A DNA stretch of 64,000 bases. Origin: Theocolax elegans. Lineage: Eukaryota > Arthropoda > Insecta > Hymenoptera > Cerocephalidae. Every line of letters begins with the position of its first letter. Positions within the stretch are counted from its first letter, which is position 1. The notes under the pieces are model-generated. The model worked only from the letters and a program-made list of their open reading frames with translations, had not been told where the DNA came from and did no database searches. The stretch spans positions 74,551,986 to 74,615,985 of the forward strand of contig CM047426.1 in the NCBI GenBank assembly GCA_026168455.1, given 5' to 3'. Positions 23,801 through 31,799 of the stretch are shown here, one piece after another. The translations under genes and the position numbers were made by a program.

Positions 23801-26312
23801 GCGTGTTTTGATTTACTTGGTTTGAGATTATCGGTGGGGGTACACGTGTATCGGGAAGATTAATGCTTTGATAATTGGCACAAGTTTGATTATTACTCAT
23901 TGTTTGTATTTGTCGTGGTTGCGAAGATGTATTATAATTAGATCTACCTGAAACACCTCCCGGGGCTTGGCTATACCTATTATTTTGATACTGACTACTA
24001 TAGTTTTGAGAATAATGTTGATTTGTATAATGATTTTGCGGATTTTGATAATTTACGTATTGATTGTTGGGATTCGTATGGTTCATATAAAAATTGTTGT
24101 AGTTCGGTTGTTCATAATGATACGGGACAGGCGAACGTGACATATAATTATGCGGATCGCGATAATTTTTATCGTATGCATTATTTATTTCATTTGTATT
24201 CGATTTATTTTTCGTATAATACTTATTTGCGCGACTATTTTTTACACTCATATGTCTTAATTTTACATCTTGAAAAAGCGGCTTGTTTGATTGACTTACA
24301 TTACGATTTCGGTATTCAAAATTTCGCTGTTTCTCTACTCGTACCGTATCAAGATTTGCAAGTGTTTGGCCGATTACATTCGATTTTTCAAAATCTATAG
24401 ATGCTAAGGCTTCTTTAACCCACGTAGGAAATTGCTGGATTATTGTAAAATTCTTTTCAAACTCACTAATTGTTGGCCAAATATAACTTGCCTCTTTTAA
24501 TTGTTTATAGTAATAAGTGTGTAAGCTACTTTCATGATCCATATATTTACGGCTCGCCCAAACACTTTTTACCTTAACTTGAGTCGGCACTGAGTAAAAT
24601 TCTTTTATAAATAAGTATTTAAATTGCGTATATGTTTTTATAGCATAATTATTCAAAGAGAACCAAAGCTTACTTTTATCTTCTAAAGCAAGTTCAACTA
24701 CCGATAGTTTTTTGTCATCTTTTATTCCTTTTATTTTAAAAAAGTGTTCTATGTCTTCTATAAAAGCAATCGGATTTTTTTGACTTTCATCAGTAAACTT
24801 TGGAACCTTTAAGTCTATTTGTGTGTTATTAATAGAGTTTATGAAACCGAGAAAATCAATCGCATTTATATTATCGTTATCTTGAGAAATATCGCTCCGT
24901 ATCCCCTGCTCACACCGAATTTGCGAACGAGATGTATTATTTACCTCATTATTATTGGCTCGTAGCTGCGCTATTTGTTGTCGTAATAAATCTATCTCCT
25001 CTCTTTGTTTTCTTGCGGATTCCAGCTCGATTCGTTGAGCTTCGTTGTCGGCTCGAAGTTTTGTCAATTCTTCTCGCATTTCTTCGGCATTCGTTTGTGT
25101 ACCATTTCCTTCAATCGTTGCAGTAACATCCTCGATGTTTCTTCCGGTTTGGTCGATCTGGTCTCCTGGTGCAGACATTTTTTCTCTTCTTCGTTTATCT
25201 TTAAAGTTTTGTTTTATATTATATCTGTATGTAACATGTGTAGTTTGTCTTCCTGATCGCGTAACGTAGCTTGATTTTATGACTTCCATAAACCATTCAC
25301 GCACACTTGTTAATTTTGGGTTACTAGGTTTACATTCAACTTTTCTCTTTTTCAAACCTTTTAATAAAATCGAAAAAAACAAAAGTATAAACTACCCGTT
25401 GGGCGCCAATGTAAAATTTATCTCTAATATAGAGAGTATTTTCTCTTTAAATAACGAGGTGCGAAATGGCTCAGGAAAAAAGGACTTCTTCAAATCGGTC
25501 AACGGTATATATATATAATTTTATTGACATTTTCGTACAATGATACAATAGTAGCTTGTGTAACGACCGATCGACCACGAGCGAGGATACAAAATTAAAG
25601 TACTTGGTATAAAGAAAAATACGCGAAATCTACGTTCGTATGAAATTCGTTCCGTGGGTACTTATCTTGCGAATAATTCGTCCGCATGCTCAGTGCTGGC
25701 TCAATTCGCCCGAGACCATCCGGAGTGTCGTCGGAGAACCTCTCCGCTGATGACTGCGCGTCAGGCCACGTCTTGTGTCAGGCCACGTCGTCGGATGCTG
25801 GCACGACCGGAGAAACCCAGTGGTCAACCTTTCTTCGTCGATGGGCCTCGAGCGAAAGAGCACTTGTCCTCTCGCGATTTTCGCAGCTTGCCTACGATTT
25901 TCGCAGGACGGCCCCCCACTCCTTTGTAGCCAATCATACTCGCTACACTTTATAGGCGAGTACACACACACATATATCTATATATACATATGTCCGTTTG
26001 TGCGGCTCATTCGGACACGTTACAATATTGATTGTGGGAATCTATACAAATTGAAAGATAGACATTGATTTTATTAAAAACTATTGTTTTCAACGAATAT
26101 AAATAAAATATTTTATTAAAATTCTAAAATTTGAAATATTGCAGAGTTACCTCATATATCATGTGACACGTAATGAAGCGAGTACTTGGAAAATGATGTA
26201 CAGTACTATGGATGAGCTGAAGACCAAGTACGAGTGCATCGATGATTATTCAGTAATTACGTCCTCATTGGAACGACTATTTTTACTTTTTGCACAAACA
26301 GTCATTGATTAA
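10031..26312 (+). CDS. ABCA-family full-size ABC transporter (ABCA3-like), 23 exons
   Basis: A complete gene in TMD1-NBD1-TMD2-NBD2 order, about 1728 residues, close to the usual 1600-1750 of short ABCA proteins. ABCA members move lipids or lipid-like substrates across membranes using ATP; the substrate here is unknown. The start is the ATG at 10031, the first in a frame that leads straight into TM1. Stop TAA is at 26310-26312 and an AATAAA follows at 26349. All 23 exons join by GT-AG borders with continuous phase to an exact multiple of three (5187 bases). Walker A motifs lie near residues 533-541 and 1445-1453. The signature motifs are degenerate in both halves (see findings). Intron 5 contains a foldback element. 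The last intron (18575-26144) is expanded from an estimated 0.5 kb to 7.6 kb by an LTR retrotransposon in the opposite orientation. Exon coordinates are in the three sub-entries. Confidence 0.93.
12093..12709. mobile_element. Foldback (palindromic MITE-like) element in ABCA intron 5
   Basis: The left arm (about 12093-12345) and right arm (about 12460-12709) are near-perfect reverse complements. They begin and end with TTGTATTTGGGCTT / AAGCCCAAATACAA and carry matching internal blocks (for example GATTCTTGACTTTGAT against ATCAAAGTCAAGAATC). A centre of about 115 bases does not pair. No open frame is present, so it is non-autonomous. Target-site duplications are not clear. It accounts for about half of the 1.2-kb intron; neighbouring introns are 60-300 bases. 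Confidence 0.8.
14935..16904 (+). CDS. ABCA gene, exons 14-18: TMD2
   Basis: Exons: 14935-15100, 15169-15376, 15470-16195, 16265-16495 and 16539-16904. The first hydrophobic segment of TMD2 spans the exon 14/15 join. A loop with Tyr/Asp/Glu-rich sequence follows, then membrane helices in exon 16 (near [14 protein letters not shown] and [14 protein letters not shown]) and exon 18 (near [19 protein letters not shown], which matches the usual last TMD2 helix of ABCA proteins). The donor of exon 15 is ambiguous: GTAAAG at 15377 or GTCGTT four bases later by phase-compatible choice; 15377 fits the consensus better. Exon 16 may contain a 39-base intron (15989-16027), treated here as coding. Confidence 0.85.
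15989..16027 (+). other. Possible 39-base micro-intron inside ABCA exon 16
   Basis: The segment begins GTAAGT and ends TTCGTTAG, is AT-rich, and its length is a multiple of three with no stop. It could therefore be either spliced out or translated as 13 residues. Those residues (starting KLIHSLYF) sit in an extracellular loop region and look less conserved than their flanks. Only transcript data can decide. Confidence 0.4.
17250..26312 (+). CDS. ABCA gene, exons 19-23: NBD2 and carboxy terminus
   Basis: Exons: 17250-17572, 17744-17891, 17954-18164, 18361-18574 and 26145-26312. Walker A is GVNNAGKTT, with Asn replacing the usual Gly of NGAGKTT. The Q loop is CPQN, Walker B is LVLLDEP with TTGVDP, and the H-loop histidine is kept (LTSHS). 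The signature reads YTDTNKRR where YSGGNKRK is typical. The conserved ABCA tail follows: the last exon begins in phase 0 after CAG at 26144, carries 55 residues with the common [14 protein letters not shown] motif, and ends at TAA. The join from 18574 to 26145 skips the whole retrotransposon, and its recognisably ABCA-like carboxy terminus confirms that the insertion is intronic and leaves the frame intact. Confidence 0.92.
18983..19597 (-). repeat. 3' LTR of the Gypsy element
   Basis: 615 bases, identical to the 25410-26024 copy except for one base found by eye (G here, A there; corresponding positions about 19414 and 25841). Ends are TG...CA. On the element strand an AATAAA lies at 19093-19098, suited to ending the transcript in R/U5. 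Confidence 0.95.
19598..19612 (-). promoter_or_regulatory. Polypurine tract for plus-strand priming
   Basis: On the element strand the 15 bases AGAAAAGGGGGAGAA directly abut the TG start of the 3' LTR, as required for the second-strand primer of an LTR retrotransposon. Confidence 0.85.
19613..20163 (-). other. 3' untranslated internal region of the Gypsy element, no env
   Basis: Between the pol stop and the polypurine tract lie about 550 AT-rich bases with short TA microsatellites. No frame long enough for an envelope protein was found on the element strand. Confidence 0.7.
20164..23742 (-). CDS. pol: Pol polyprotein: protease, reverse transcriptase, RNase H, integrase
   Basis: 1192 residues counted from a GTG at 23742. 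The frame is open back to 23770, and the real product is expected to be Gag-Pol made by a -1 shift at 23763-23769. Domains by residue: aspartic protease with DTGS at 53-56; linker at 180-320 with Asn/Lys-rich runs; reverse transcriptase at about 335-510 with YMDD at 485-488; RNase H with Asp634, a Glu in ERELL near 675 and Asp701; integrase with an HHCC zinc site (His860, His865, Cys895, Cys898) and catalytic Asp927, Asp987 and Glu1022 (34 residues between the last two); then a GPY/F-type module near 1140. No internal stop or frameshift was seen. The reading frame is complete to TGA at 20164-20166. Confidence 0.96.
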   Translation of the reverse strand: MSPSACPENYEYISELEKGIEQKGQTDRANKKIPPSPHIFIELSNITGWALVDTGSQVTAISETFYLKCKANDKLLEFPVSNTIVSVAIGKKSTHVKRQIFAKFKIGNYTKSFTFLVIPFLTCDIVLGNDWLLNNKTIINYEKRIVTINSYNIPEKLTMFEESISDRILLSKTDDMTYIYLMNVKKINHKKELKENEITLNNNNKDNNNIVLGESEACKNLKKKINDDYDFIDEFENEILKGKIINETIYQINKIRSEKDYTDKDIPIEEIKNKSLFEELHSTACELTLVNGDIKSRFKELLINNKKIFELKSTHAKGYEHKIKITEKNPVIRKTYSVPLALREKVREKLKQMIDNDIIERSVSPYLNPLRIVVKVNGDIRICIDARYLNKIVEDDHEVTPIITEMIQDYENVKIFSKLDFKDGYWQILLDKESRILTAFVFDGSMYHLNRVPFGLKVAGSAFMRALRKALENASPRLRKALRIYMDDILVATVTEDEHIIVLKELFETLREFNFTINLSKCRFFESKVNFLGFIVSFKGIEPDPERIAKITEYEEPKSKKHLQSFLGFCNYYRCFYQKYSDNIEPFRDLLKSDAIWNWTEKHKHAFKNLKQNFVKSVCLSHIIPGKIFKVATDASEHGIGGVVFQIDDNDNHRIIAVASRCLTEAESRYTTTERELLAIIYTVYKCNYLLAATKFEIITDHQSLVFLDSTTYHNSRLIRWALLLQRYSFTVTYCRGSENIPADFLSRNPDAKFRIDMENRVMISTLSKYCFPYKQDEISALVIFSLHKKEPLLKEIVKNLALKQKEDHTLNKLITLTKENLKENYYIHNDILFHKEKCDDNWRIVIPNSIKNDLVKLTHEKLGHPGVYKTSKYLKTFYYWKSLQKDTKRHVLSCDMCQRTKYLTIAMEGEYQLVRAEKPGELVTVDYFGPLPRARGGFQYIFVLVDSFSKYVKLYKLRNATTKATLNRLFERYIPECGKPARLLSDHGSQFNNNKWREKLEGEGIKAIFSSIRHPQSNPTERVMRELGRMFRTFCNDKHTSWEKYVDHIENLLNCTTHFTTECAPYELHFGKSVQSEIEKLVKFPNQRKIDHPLMIRIARENIEKHFRKRKKNQKISNVVLGIGDKVLLRVRHLSNALDRVTQKFFHLYEGPYLINKIISVNAFELVDINDVNKVIGIYNRTNLRKYRTQE
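23724..23769 (-). promoter_or_regulatory. Gag-pol -1 ribosomal frameshift signal
   Basis: On the element strand the heptamer T TTA AAC (23763-23769) fits the X XXY YYZ rule in the gag frame and is followed at once by the gag stop TAA (23760-23762). After an 8-base spacer comes a stem of ten continuous pairs (arms 23745-23754 and 23724-23733, one G-U) closed by an 11-base loop. A shift back by one base at the heptamer enters exactly the pol frame, which is closed by a stop just upstream of it. Confidence 0.88.
23760..25382 (-). CDS. gag: Gag structural polyprotein of the Gypsy element
   Basis: The open frame is 540 residues. The more likely start is the ATG at 25178 (residue 69, MSAPGDQ), because the first 68 codons cover the leader directly after the primer site and begin only 15 bases from it. 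Visible parts: a heptad-rich coiled coil at residues 99-144, a retrotransposon Gag core at about 175-355 (with the [11 protein letters not shown] and FIKEFY type motifs), and a long Asn/Tyr/Gln-rich low-complexity tail at 387-506. There are only three cysteines in the whole frame (17, 157, 501), so no CCHC zinc knuckle is present, unlike many Gypsy Gags. Gag would form the virus-like particle in the cytoplasm. The last sense codons overlap the slippery site that lets ribosomes enter pol. Confidence 0.9.
   Translation of the reverse strand: MFFSILLKGLKKRKVECKPSNPKLTSVREWFMEVIKSSYVTRSGRQTTHVTYRYNIKQNFKDKRRREKMSAPGDQIDQTGRNIEDVTATIEGNGTQTNAEEMREELTKLRADNEAQRIELESARKQREEIDLLRQQIAQLRANNNEVNNTSRSQIRCEQGIRSDISQDNDNINAIDFLGFINSINNTQIDLKVPKFTDESQKNPIAFIEDIEHFFKIKGIKDDKKLSVVELALEDKSKLWFSLNNYAIKTYTQFKYLFIKEFYSVPTQVKVKSVWASRKYMDHESSLHTYYYKQLKEASYIWPTISEFEKNFTIIQQFPTWVKEALASIDFEKSNVIGQTLANLDTVRVEKQRNFEYRNRNVSQSNKPLFQDVKLRHMSVKNSRANKYYTKNKSNTNEINNAYDKNYRDPHNYMSRSPVPYHYEQPNYNNFYMNHTNPNNQYVNYQNPQNHYTNQHYSQNYSSQYQNNRYSQAPGGVSGRSNYNTSSQPRQIQTMSNNQTCANYQSINLPDTRVPPPIISNQVNQNTRTANIQTHTDNLN
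25397..25408 (-). promoter_or_regulatory. Primer binding site, tRNA-Lys type
   Basis: One base after the 5' LTR, the element strand reads TGGCGCCCAACG. This matches the complement of the 3' end of tRNA-Lys including its CCA. The match ends after 12 bases, shorter than the usual 18. Lys priming is known for Drosophila gypsy and several relatives. Confidence 0.8.
25410..26024 (-). repeat. 5' LTR and promoter of the Gypsy element
   Basis: 615 bases and the partner of the 18983-19597 repeat. In element orientation the U3 end has an alternating TATATA stretch (about 25968-25990) that could act as a TATA element. A GC-rich block in the middle contains a duplicated GTCAGGCCACGTC-like unit (seen on the plus strand at about 25760-25790). 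Confidence 0.95.
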
Positions 26313-26348
26313 AGTTTTTGATAAACTTAAATTATAAATTAGAAGGAC

Positions 26349-26354
26349 AAATAA
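26349..26354 (+). terminator. Poly(A) signal of the ABCA gene
   Basis: AATAAA starts 37 bases after the TAA stop of the last ABCA exon, a usual distance for compact insect 3' ends. Confidence 0.6.
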
Positions 26355-27073
26355 AATTAAACGTAAAAGGTACGTATCGTAGTGTAGAATCTCCAATTTT
26401 GGACAATTTGAATTAATAAAATTAAAAAAATACTGTCAAAATAAAAAACTGTGTCACATATTTCCAAGCATTCTGATCTGCGTAAAGGAAATAAACATAT
26501 AGTACGACAAAATTTACTCTAATACAAAAGTCTGATATGTTCATGAATTGGTATTGGCTACATATATCGAGCTTCTTCTTGTAGTTAAATAATTTATATA
26601 CAATATAGGTGAAATGTATTGAATGATTTAATCACCTTAATTAAATTTTGTTATACAAATTTTGTGTTATATTATGTAGAAAACATTGCTTAATGCATCA
26701 GTGCTCGCATGTTTTATATTAGCCGGGCTTGTTTGATTTGGTGCAAGTAATATGCAACTTAAGTGGAATACTCATAAAGAAGGAAATAACAATTTTTTTT
26801 GAGCAATACAATTTTTAATATTTTACAATAAAATTAAAATATAATTTTAAATATCTACATTTGATTACTCTAAGTAAAATTGCACACTGTTTTTAAAAAT
26901 TTTTCCCACTGATTTAAACAAACAGGATTTCTTTTCGTTTTTATGTGATTTTGTAGGCCATCTTCTCGCGAATATATATGCTATAAAATGAGATATCTAA
27001 CATAAAAATTAATCCTAATAAATGAGAATACAATAGTTCTAAGATCTAATTTTCCTAAATACTAATCTTAGAA
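26355..27073. other. Intergenic DNA
   Basis: AT-rich, with no supported gene, RNA or repeat. Confidence 0.5.
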
Positions 27074-27342
27074 CACTCAGAAAAATAATATTTTAGTTCA
27101 AGCGGAATTATTCTTAAATATGATCCAAGAAGAAATCTTCTTAATATTAAATGAATTTTCTAGAATTTAGAAGAATATGCTTGATCCTGTGTATATCAAT
27201 CTATTTAAGTCAACCTTTCTAATTTTGGACATAAGAAGATACAGCTTAATTATAGAGAATCGATTTAATATCTACCGGATTTTTTCTTAGGTCATATTTA
27301 AGAAGAATTCTGTTTGAAGTAAGAAATTATTTTTTTCAGTGA
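27074..27342. mobile_element. MITE with long terminal inverted repeats
   Basis: The left end (from CACTCAGAAAAATAAT) and right end (finishing ATTATTTTTTTCAGTG) are imperfect reverse complements over about 60 bases, including a shared CTTAAATATGA block. The total is about 269 bases with no coding capacity. Target duplications could not be fixed because the flanks are AT-rich. The divergence between arms suggests an old copy. Confidence 0.65.
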
Positions 27343-29042
27343 CAATAAATAATTATTCATTACTCGTATAGCAATAGTGCTTACATACTAAACACAAATT
27401 AAAGATTTAAGAATTGAAGTCTGCAAGAGCAATTTTACCTAATAAAGGTTTGTGAATTTAAGTACTCATCAAATTTGCAATAACAATGTATACCTTTCAT
27501 ACAGTAAAATAGAGAATCTTAAATTCATGTTCTTAATGCTGAAAATAAGTGATGACGGGTGTTACATGCGTGTGTTGTACGAAAATATGTCTACGATTGT
27601 TCAGAGATATAAAAAAATTTACTGCAGCTCTTGTCTAATTACAAAGCATAGTTAAATGAAGCTCCTAAGTGACTTTCACACCTACGAAACTATAACGAGC
27701 CATCGTAAACCTTGTAGTTCATGAGTTCAAACATCTAGACGCCATTTATGGCTATTTTCTTTATTCCGACACAAAGCGTATGTGCCCTAGATTGTAAAAT
27801 CGACGATATGAAACACGCTATATCTTAAAAATCGTACATTTTTTATTTACAATATTACTATATAATATTTTTCGACGAATGAACAATAAATACAGATGTG
27901 ATAATGAAGATTTTGTTGATCTATCAGATTGTTCGCAAATAGTCTTCTAACTTTATTTCAGATATACGTATTCAAGTAAAATTTTGTGATTTGTCGTTGC
28001 TATTCAGGAGCTGTTCCATTCGAGCCATTTATTTTCCCTTCATTACAAAAATTTCATTTGTAGCTGCTGTTGATGTTATATTTTGACCTTCATATCGTGC
28101 GAAAAATCAACATAATTTTTTATCTTTGAAAACGCTCTCTTCTTTCACAAGTAAAGACAAATTTATAGAAATATCCTTGTGACAGGACTTCATCAGTCAA
28201 AAACTGCATAGACTTATAATATGGCATAGTCAGAGTAATAGCTGTCAAAAGCATCGACTTCACACCTGTGGTATAAATAAGTTAGAAGTGAGTAGCAACT
28301 AACTCTATACACTTTACCTTTCATTCGCGTGTTCTCAGAGAGTGGATGCTTTGGATTCTAAAACAGCTCCCGGGCTTAAATTTGCAGAATTAGCTGCTCT
28401 TCTACTAGTAATGTTAAACTCTCTTTCTTTTATTTATATTGGCTTTCATTTTTTTACATCTACGTTTCTGTTCTAAGCATCTGCAAAAAAAGATAGATAA
28501 CGTCAAATCGTAAATTACTCTGCCAATCTCTCGCCACGAAAAAGGATATTTTTTATGAGAGCAAAACATGAGATAAAGAACCGAAACTAATATGAGATTT
28601 AACACGACTTAAACTATCTATATATCTTATATTTGCTCCTGTTGCTTACTTTTAAATTGTAAAATCCTTGAATTTATTATACAATTTATTTTAATTCTTA
28701 CATAATTTATAATTAGATTAGAAATATCAATGCATATTTGTTTACATTGTTGTTGATTTTAAATTATTGCGAAAAATTCGTGCAATACATTCAATATTTT
28801 TTCATTTTGTTTGTACTCGAAATTGGATAAAGATTTAAATTTTTCTGTGGATACTTTGCGCTAGTGCATAGTAAATTACTTTTATCCTATTTAATATTGA
28901 GATACTGAATCTGGGTTTATTTATTGCAGTAAGTCATGGTTTAGATATAATATTATCTATGATGCATTCTTAGAATTTTGTGTTGAATAATTATAGCAAT
29001 AAATTTTAAGTTAGAAAAACTGAAAATTTTTTAGTTCTTTAA
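27343..29042. other. Intergenic DNA between MITEs
   Basis: AT-rich, with only short random open frames. Nothing supported on either strand. Confidence 0.45.
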
Positions 29043-29491
29043 GGGGGTACCAAAGTCAAGTTTTATCCTCTCTAGCTTCCCAGCCTCAAAAGTCATATGA
29101 AAATGAGTTATAATTATAAAAGGTTGATAATTTTCGCAAATTTGGGAAAACAGTTCTCTTCCTTTATTAATAATCTACCTCAGTTCAAAATTTGAAGCAA
29201 AAATATTTATTGGTTGTCGAGTATTCCCTTACTAAAATTTTTTAATTTAGTGCAGTTTGAGCTTATGCGTTCCACTAATTAAAAAGCAAATCAAGATTTT
29301 TGGTAAGGGTCTTCACGAAAACTAGTCAATATTTTTGTTTCAAATTTTAAAGACAGATAGATTATTAATAAAGGAAGGGGACTGCACTGTTAGATTTACG
29401 TAAATTAACTTTCTTTTTTAACTTTAATTAATTTTATGTAATTTTCGAAGTCGGTAAGGTAGGGAGCATAAAATTTAACTTTGGCATCCCG
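29043..29491. mobile_element. Palindromic MITE flanked by TTAA
   Basis: A 449-base element lies between TTAA copies at 29039-29042 and 29492-29495. The arms begin GGGGGTACCAAAGT and end CTTTGGCATCCCG, and remain complementary further in (for example CTTCCTTTATTAATAATCTA against its complement near 29360-29380), with a short centre near 29240-29310. TTAA target sites suggest mobilisation by a piggyBac-type transposase. It carries no coding frame. Confidence 0.72.
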
Positions 29492-29787
29492 TTAAGTTTT
29501 TGATACCGATTACTTTAATCCTTTGCTAGAAAGCAAACGCATTTACTGTAATGGTGTTTTATGTAAATTTTTTATAGAGAACATTTATTTTAATTTTAAT
29601 TTTTAATTTTTTGTATTTGTTCAGGAGGATTTGGGGAAAACTTAAATTAACATTGTCAAAAATCTTTTTCATGGTATACAAATGGATAAAAATCTGTTAA
29701 ATGATAACATTTTCATGCAGGTAATCTTGAAAAATATAAAATTGTTGAATATTACGTAAATAAATCGATTTGAAAACATTTTGGTCA

Positions 29788-30503
29788 CACGGAAAGAAAT
29801 TTGGAAGGCTGACACTAAAAATAAATGTCAACTCGACTCATTTCCGACAATCGGCACTATTTATGCAAGTTCTTGTAAGAATTCGCGTCGAAATCGGCAC
29901 CTATGAGACTCCGATATTCTCGGAGTCTCCATGCTTCAAAGACGAAGTGTAGCGCTCCCAGTAGCGCCCCCCAAAACCTCCGAGTTTTACGGCGTCGTGT
30001 TGATTCCGCTTTGGAGCTCTCAGACTTCCAAATCTGCGGGATCTCGGATGCGCTTATACGAACGATCGAGTTGAGTGTTTACATTTACATTATATATTTG
30101 TGTAGTGGTATTAAAATAATTTATATAGAAATGAAAATAATAGCTGTTTATTTTGCGAGCTCGAAAATAATAAAAATTTTTACATTAAAGCGACTAATTC
30201 TAAGAAGCGCTATAAGTCAAAATGCGCTTCACGTGCTCGACCCGACAAGATACCACGTTTGGAGGTCTGAGAGCTCCAACGGGCGGAGCTCACTACGCAG
30301 CGAAATCTCGGATACCCAGCCCTTCCAGTATGACTGCTCCTACTTCCATTCTGAGCGCGTTGTATATCCGAAATTATTGGAACCGAAACACTTCTATTTA
30401 GAAGCGAATAACTCCAATTTTTGAGGTCTAAAGACGCAGTATTTTTCGGACATACATTGTTTCCAAATCTTCGACGCTTCAGCCTTCCAAATTTCTTTCC
30501 GTG
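29788..30503. mobile_element. Foldback MITE with 25-base terminal inverted repeats
   Basis: The ends CACGGAAAGAAATTTGGAAG and its complement at 30484-30503 are near-perfect terminal inverted repeats. Further inner blocks also pair (for example TTGGAGCTCTCAGACTTCCAA near 30010 with its approximate complement near 30265). The element is GC-richer than its surroundings. A perfect ten-pair hairpin lies at 29905-29929. Open frames on both strands (29903-30424 plus, 30210-30515 minus) show no transposase motif and are probably a by-product of the GC-rich palindrome. Confidence 0.72.
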
Positions 30504-31799
30504 CAGTATCATCACCTCTTTCCATTATTTAGTATACCAGAATGGAATTAGATGTATTTAATTATATACTATTTCAAATTGAAGAACTGTATGAAGTAAG
30601 CTAATCAAAAACCTATTATCACATCACCATGTTCGATCGGTGGTTTGGCTTTGACATCGATAGATTGCAAATTGATACGAGAAGAGTGCTGTAATACGCG
30701 ATGCGGTAAATCTTATTTATTAACGTGTCTGCACTTCATATTGCTAATTGAACGCTAGCTGCAGGTAGGTGTCATACATCGCTTAAAAATCATTTACTTG
30801 ATTGTTCAGTTTTTCCATAACAATATATTTATTGCTTCATTAATAATATACGAATTTTTAATTGTATTAATAAAAAATATCATTATATGCACATCTTTAT
30901 ATCGTTAGTTTTGTCAAAGTATAATAAAAAATCCAATCCAGAGGTACACTAGGCGCTTGATTAGTTGGAAACAGTATTATTATGGGTAGAAATTCAAATC
31001 TCAGAAATAGATAATTTGTGCAAAAAGGTTTCTTACTTTATTTCATTAGCATTTAACGAAATGAATAAACCTCGAAACATTAACATTATATTATCAATGC
31101 TTCATAAGCATTAAACTTAAAAATTCCTATAGATTCGATTGGTTTTCTAAAACGTTGGTTTAATTTACAACGGATTGGTGTTATACAATATTTATGAAAT
31201 TGAAAGCGACTTTATTATATTTTTACTTGAGCAATTTAAAATAGCACTTCTATGTATTAGAATTGGATTCAATTTCAATTTATGTTTATAAGCTAAACCA
31301 GCACATTTCTTATAAGTAGAGAAAACTACCCTCAAAGTTTCAGCTAAATCGGGTAATAACTTTTTGAGATATTTGTGGAACAACACTTTTTTCGATGACA
31401 AAAATATAAGGTTCTCCCGTATAACGGTCATGTCAATCAAATAGGTAGAAAGAGTTTTGTCGTTTTACGAATATAATTTTTTTATTACTTTTAAAATGGA
31501 ATACGATTCTAGTTATAGAAAGTACAGCAGAAAAAATATAGAACGTATATATTATGAAAGCTTATTAGAATATTTATCGTGGTAAGAAAAATAGTTATTA
31601 CTGGCGCAGTAATAAATAACGATGTAATAACAAAACAAATATAATTAAAATAAATTAAAGTAATAAATTGAAAGGAACGAGACTAACGAAGAGCAGTTTA
31701 TTCACCGATTGTCGATTTATCTGATACCATTCTAATCCATGGCAATGAGTGTACACACTGTAGAATTGGTGTATAAGGGAATAAGTACCTATCGGAGAT
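30504..31799. other. Intergenic DNA
   Basis: AT-rich, with no supported gene. A minus-strand frame at 31192-31440 has no recognisable motif and is not called. Confidence 0.45.

Larger units (their letters stand above)
18983..26024 (-). mobile_element. Complete Ty3/Gypsy LTR retrotransposon, antisense in ABCA intron 22
   Basis: A 7042-base element bounded by 615-base LTRs that start TG and end CA, flanked by a 4-base ATAT target-site duplication (18979-18982 and 26025-26028). In element order it holds a 5' LTR, a tRNA-Lys-type primer site, gag, a -1 frameshift signal, pol in the order protease-RT-RNase H-integrase, about 550 bases of untranslated DNA, a polypurine tract and a 3' LTR. Integrase after RNase H and the YMDD RT place it in Ty3/Gypsy (Metaviridae type). 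No env-like frame or chromodomain is visible. Both long frames are intact and the LTRs differ at one position, so it is recent and possibly still mobile. It is transcribed opposite to the host gene. Confidence 0.96.

Noticed and set aside
24023..25256. Plus-strand frames within gag
   Set aside because: Antisense shadows of gag; the Tyr/Asn-rich tail yields Tyr/Ile-rich antisense text by composition.
29903..30515. 173-codon plus frame and 101-codon minus frame as transposase genes
   Set aside because: They sit in a GC-rich foldback element, overlap on opposite strands and show no DDE or other transposase motif.
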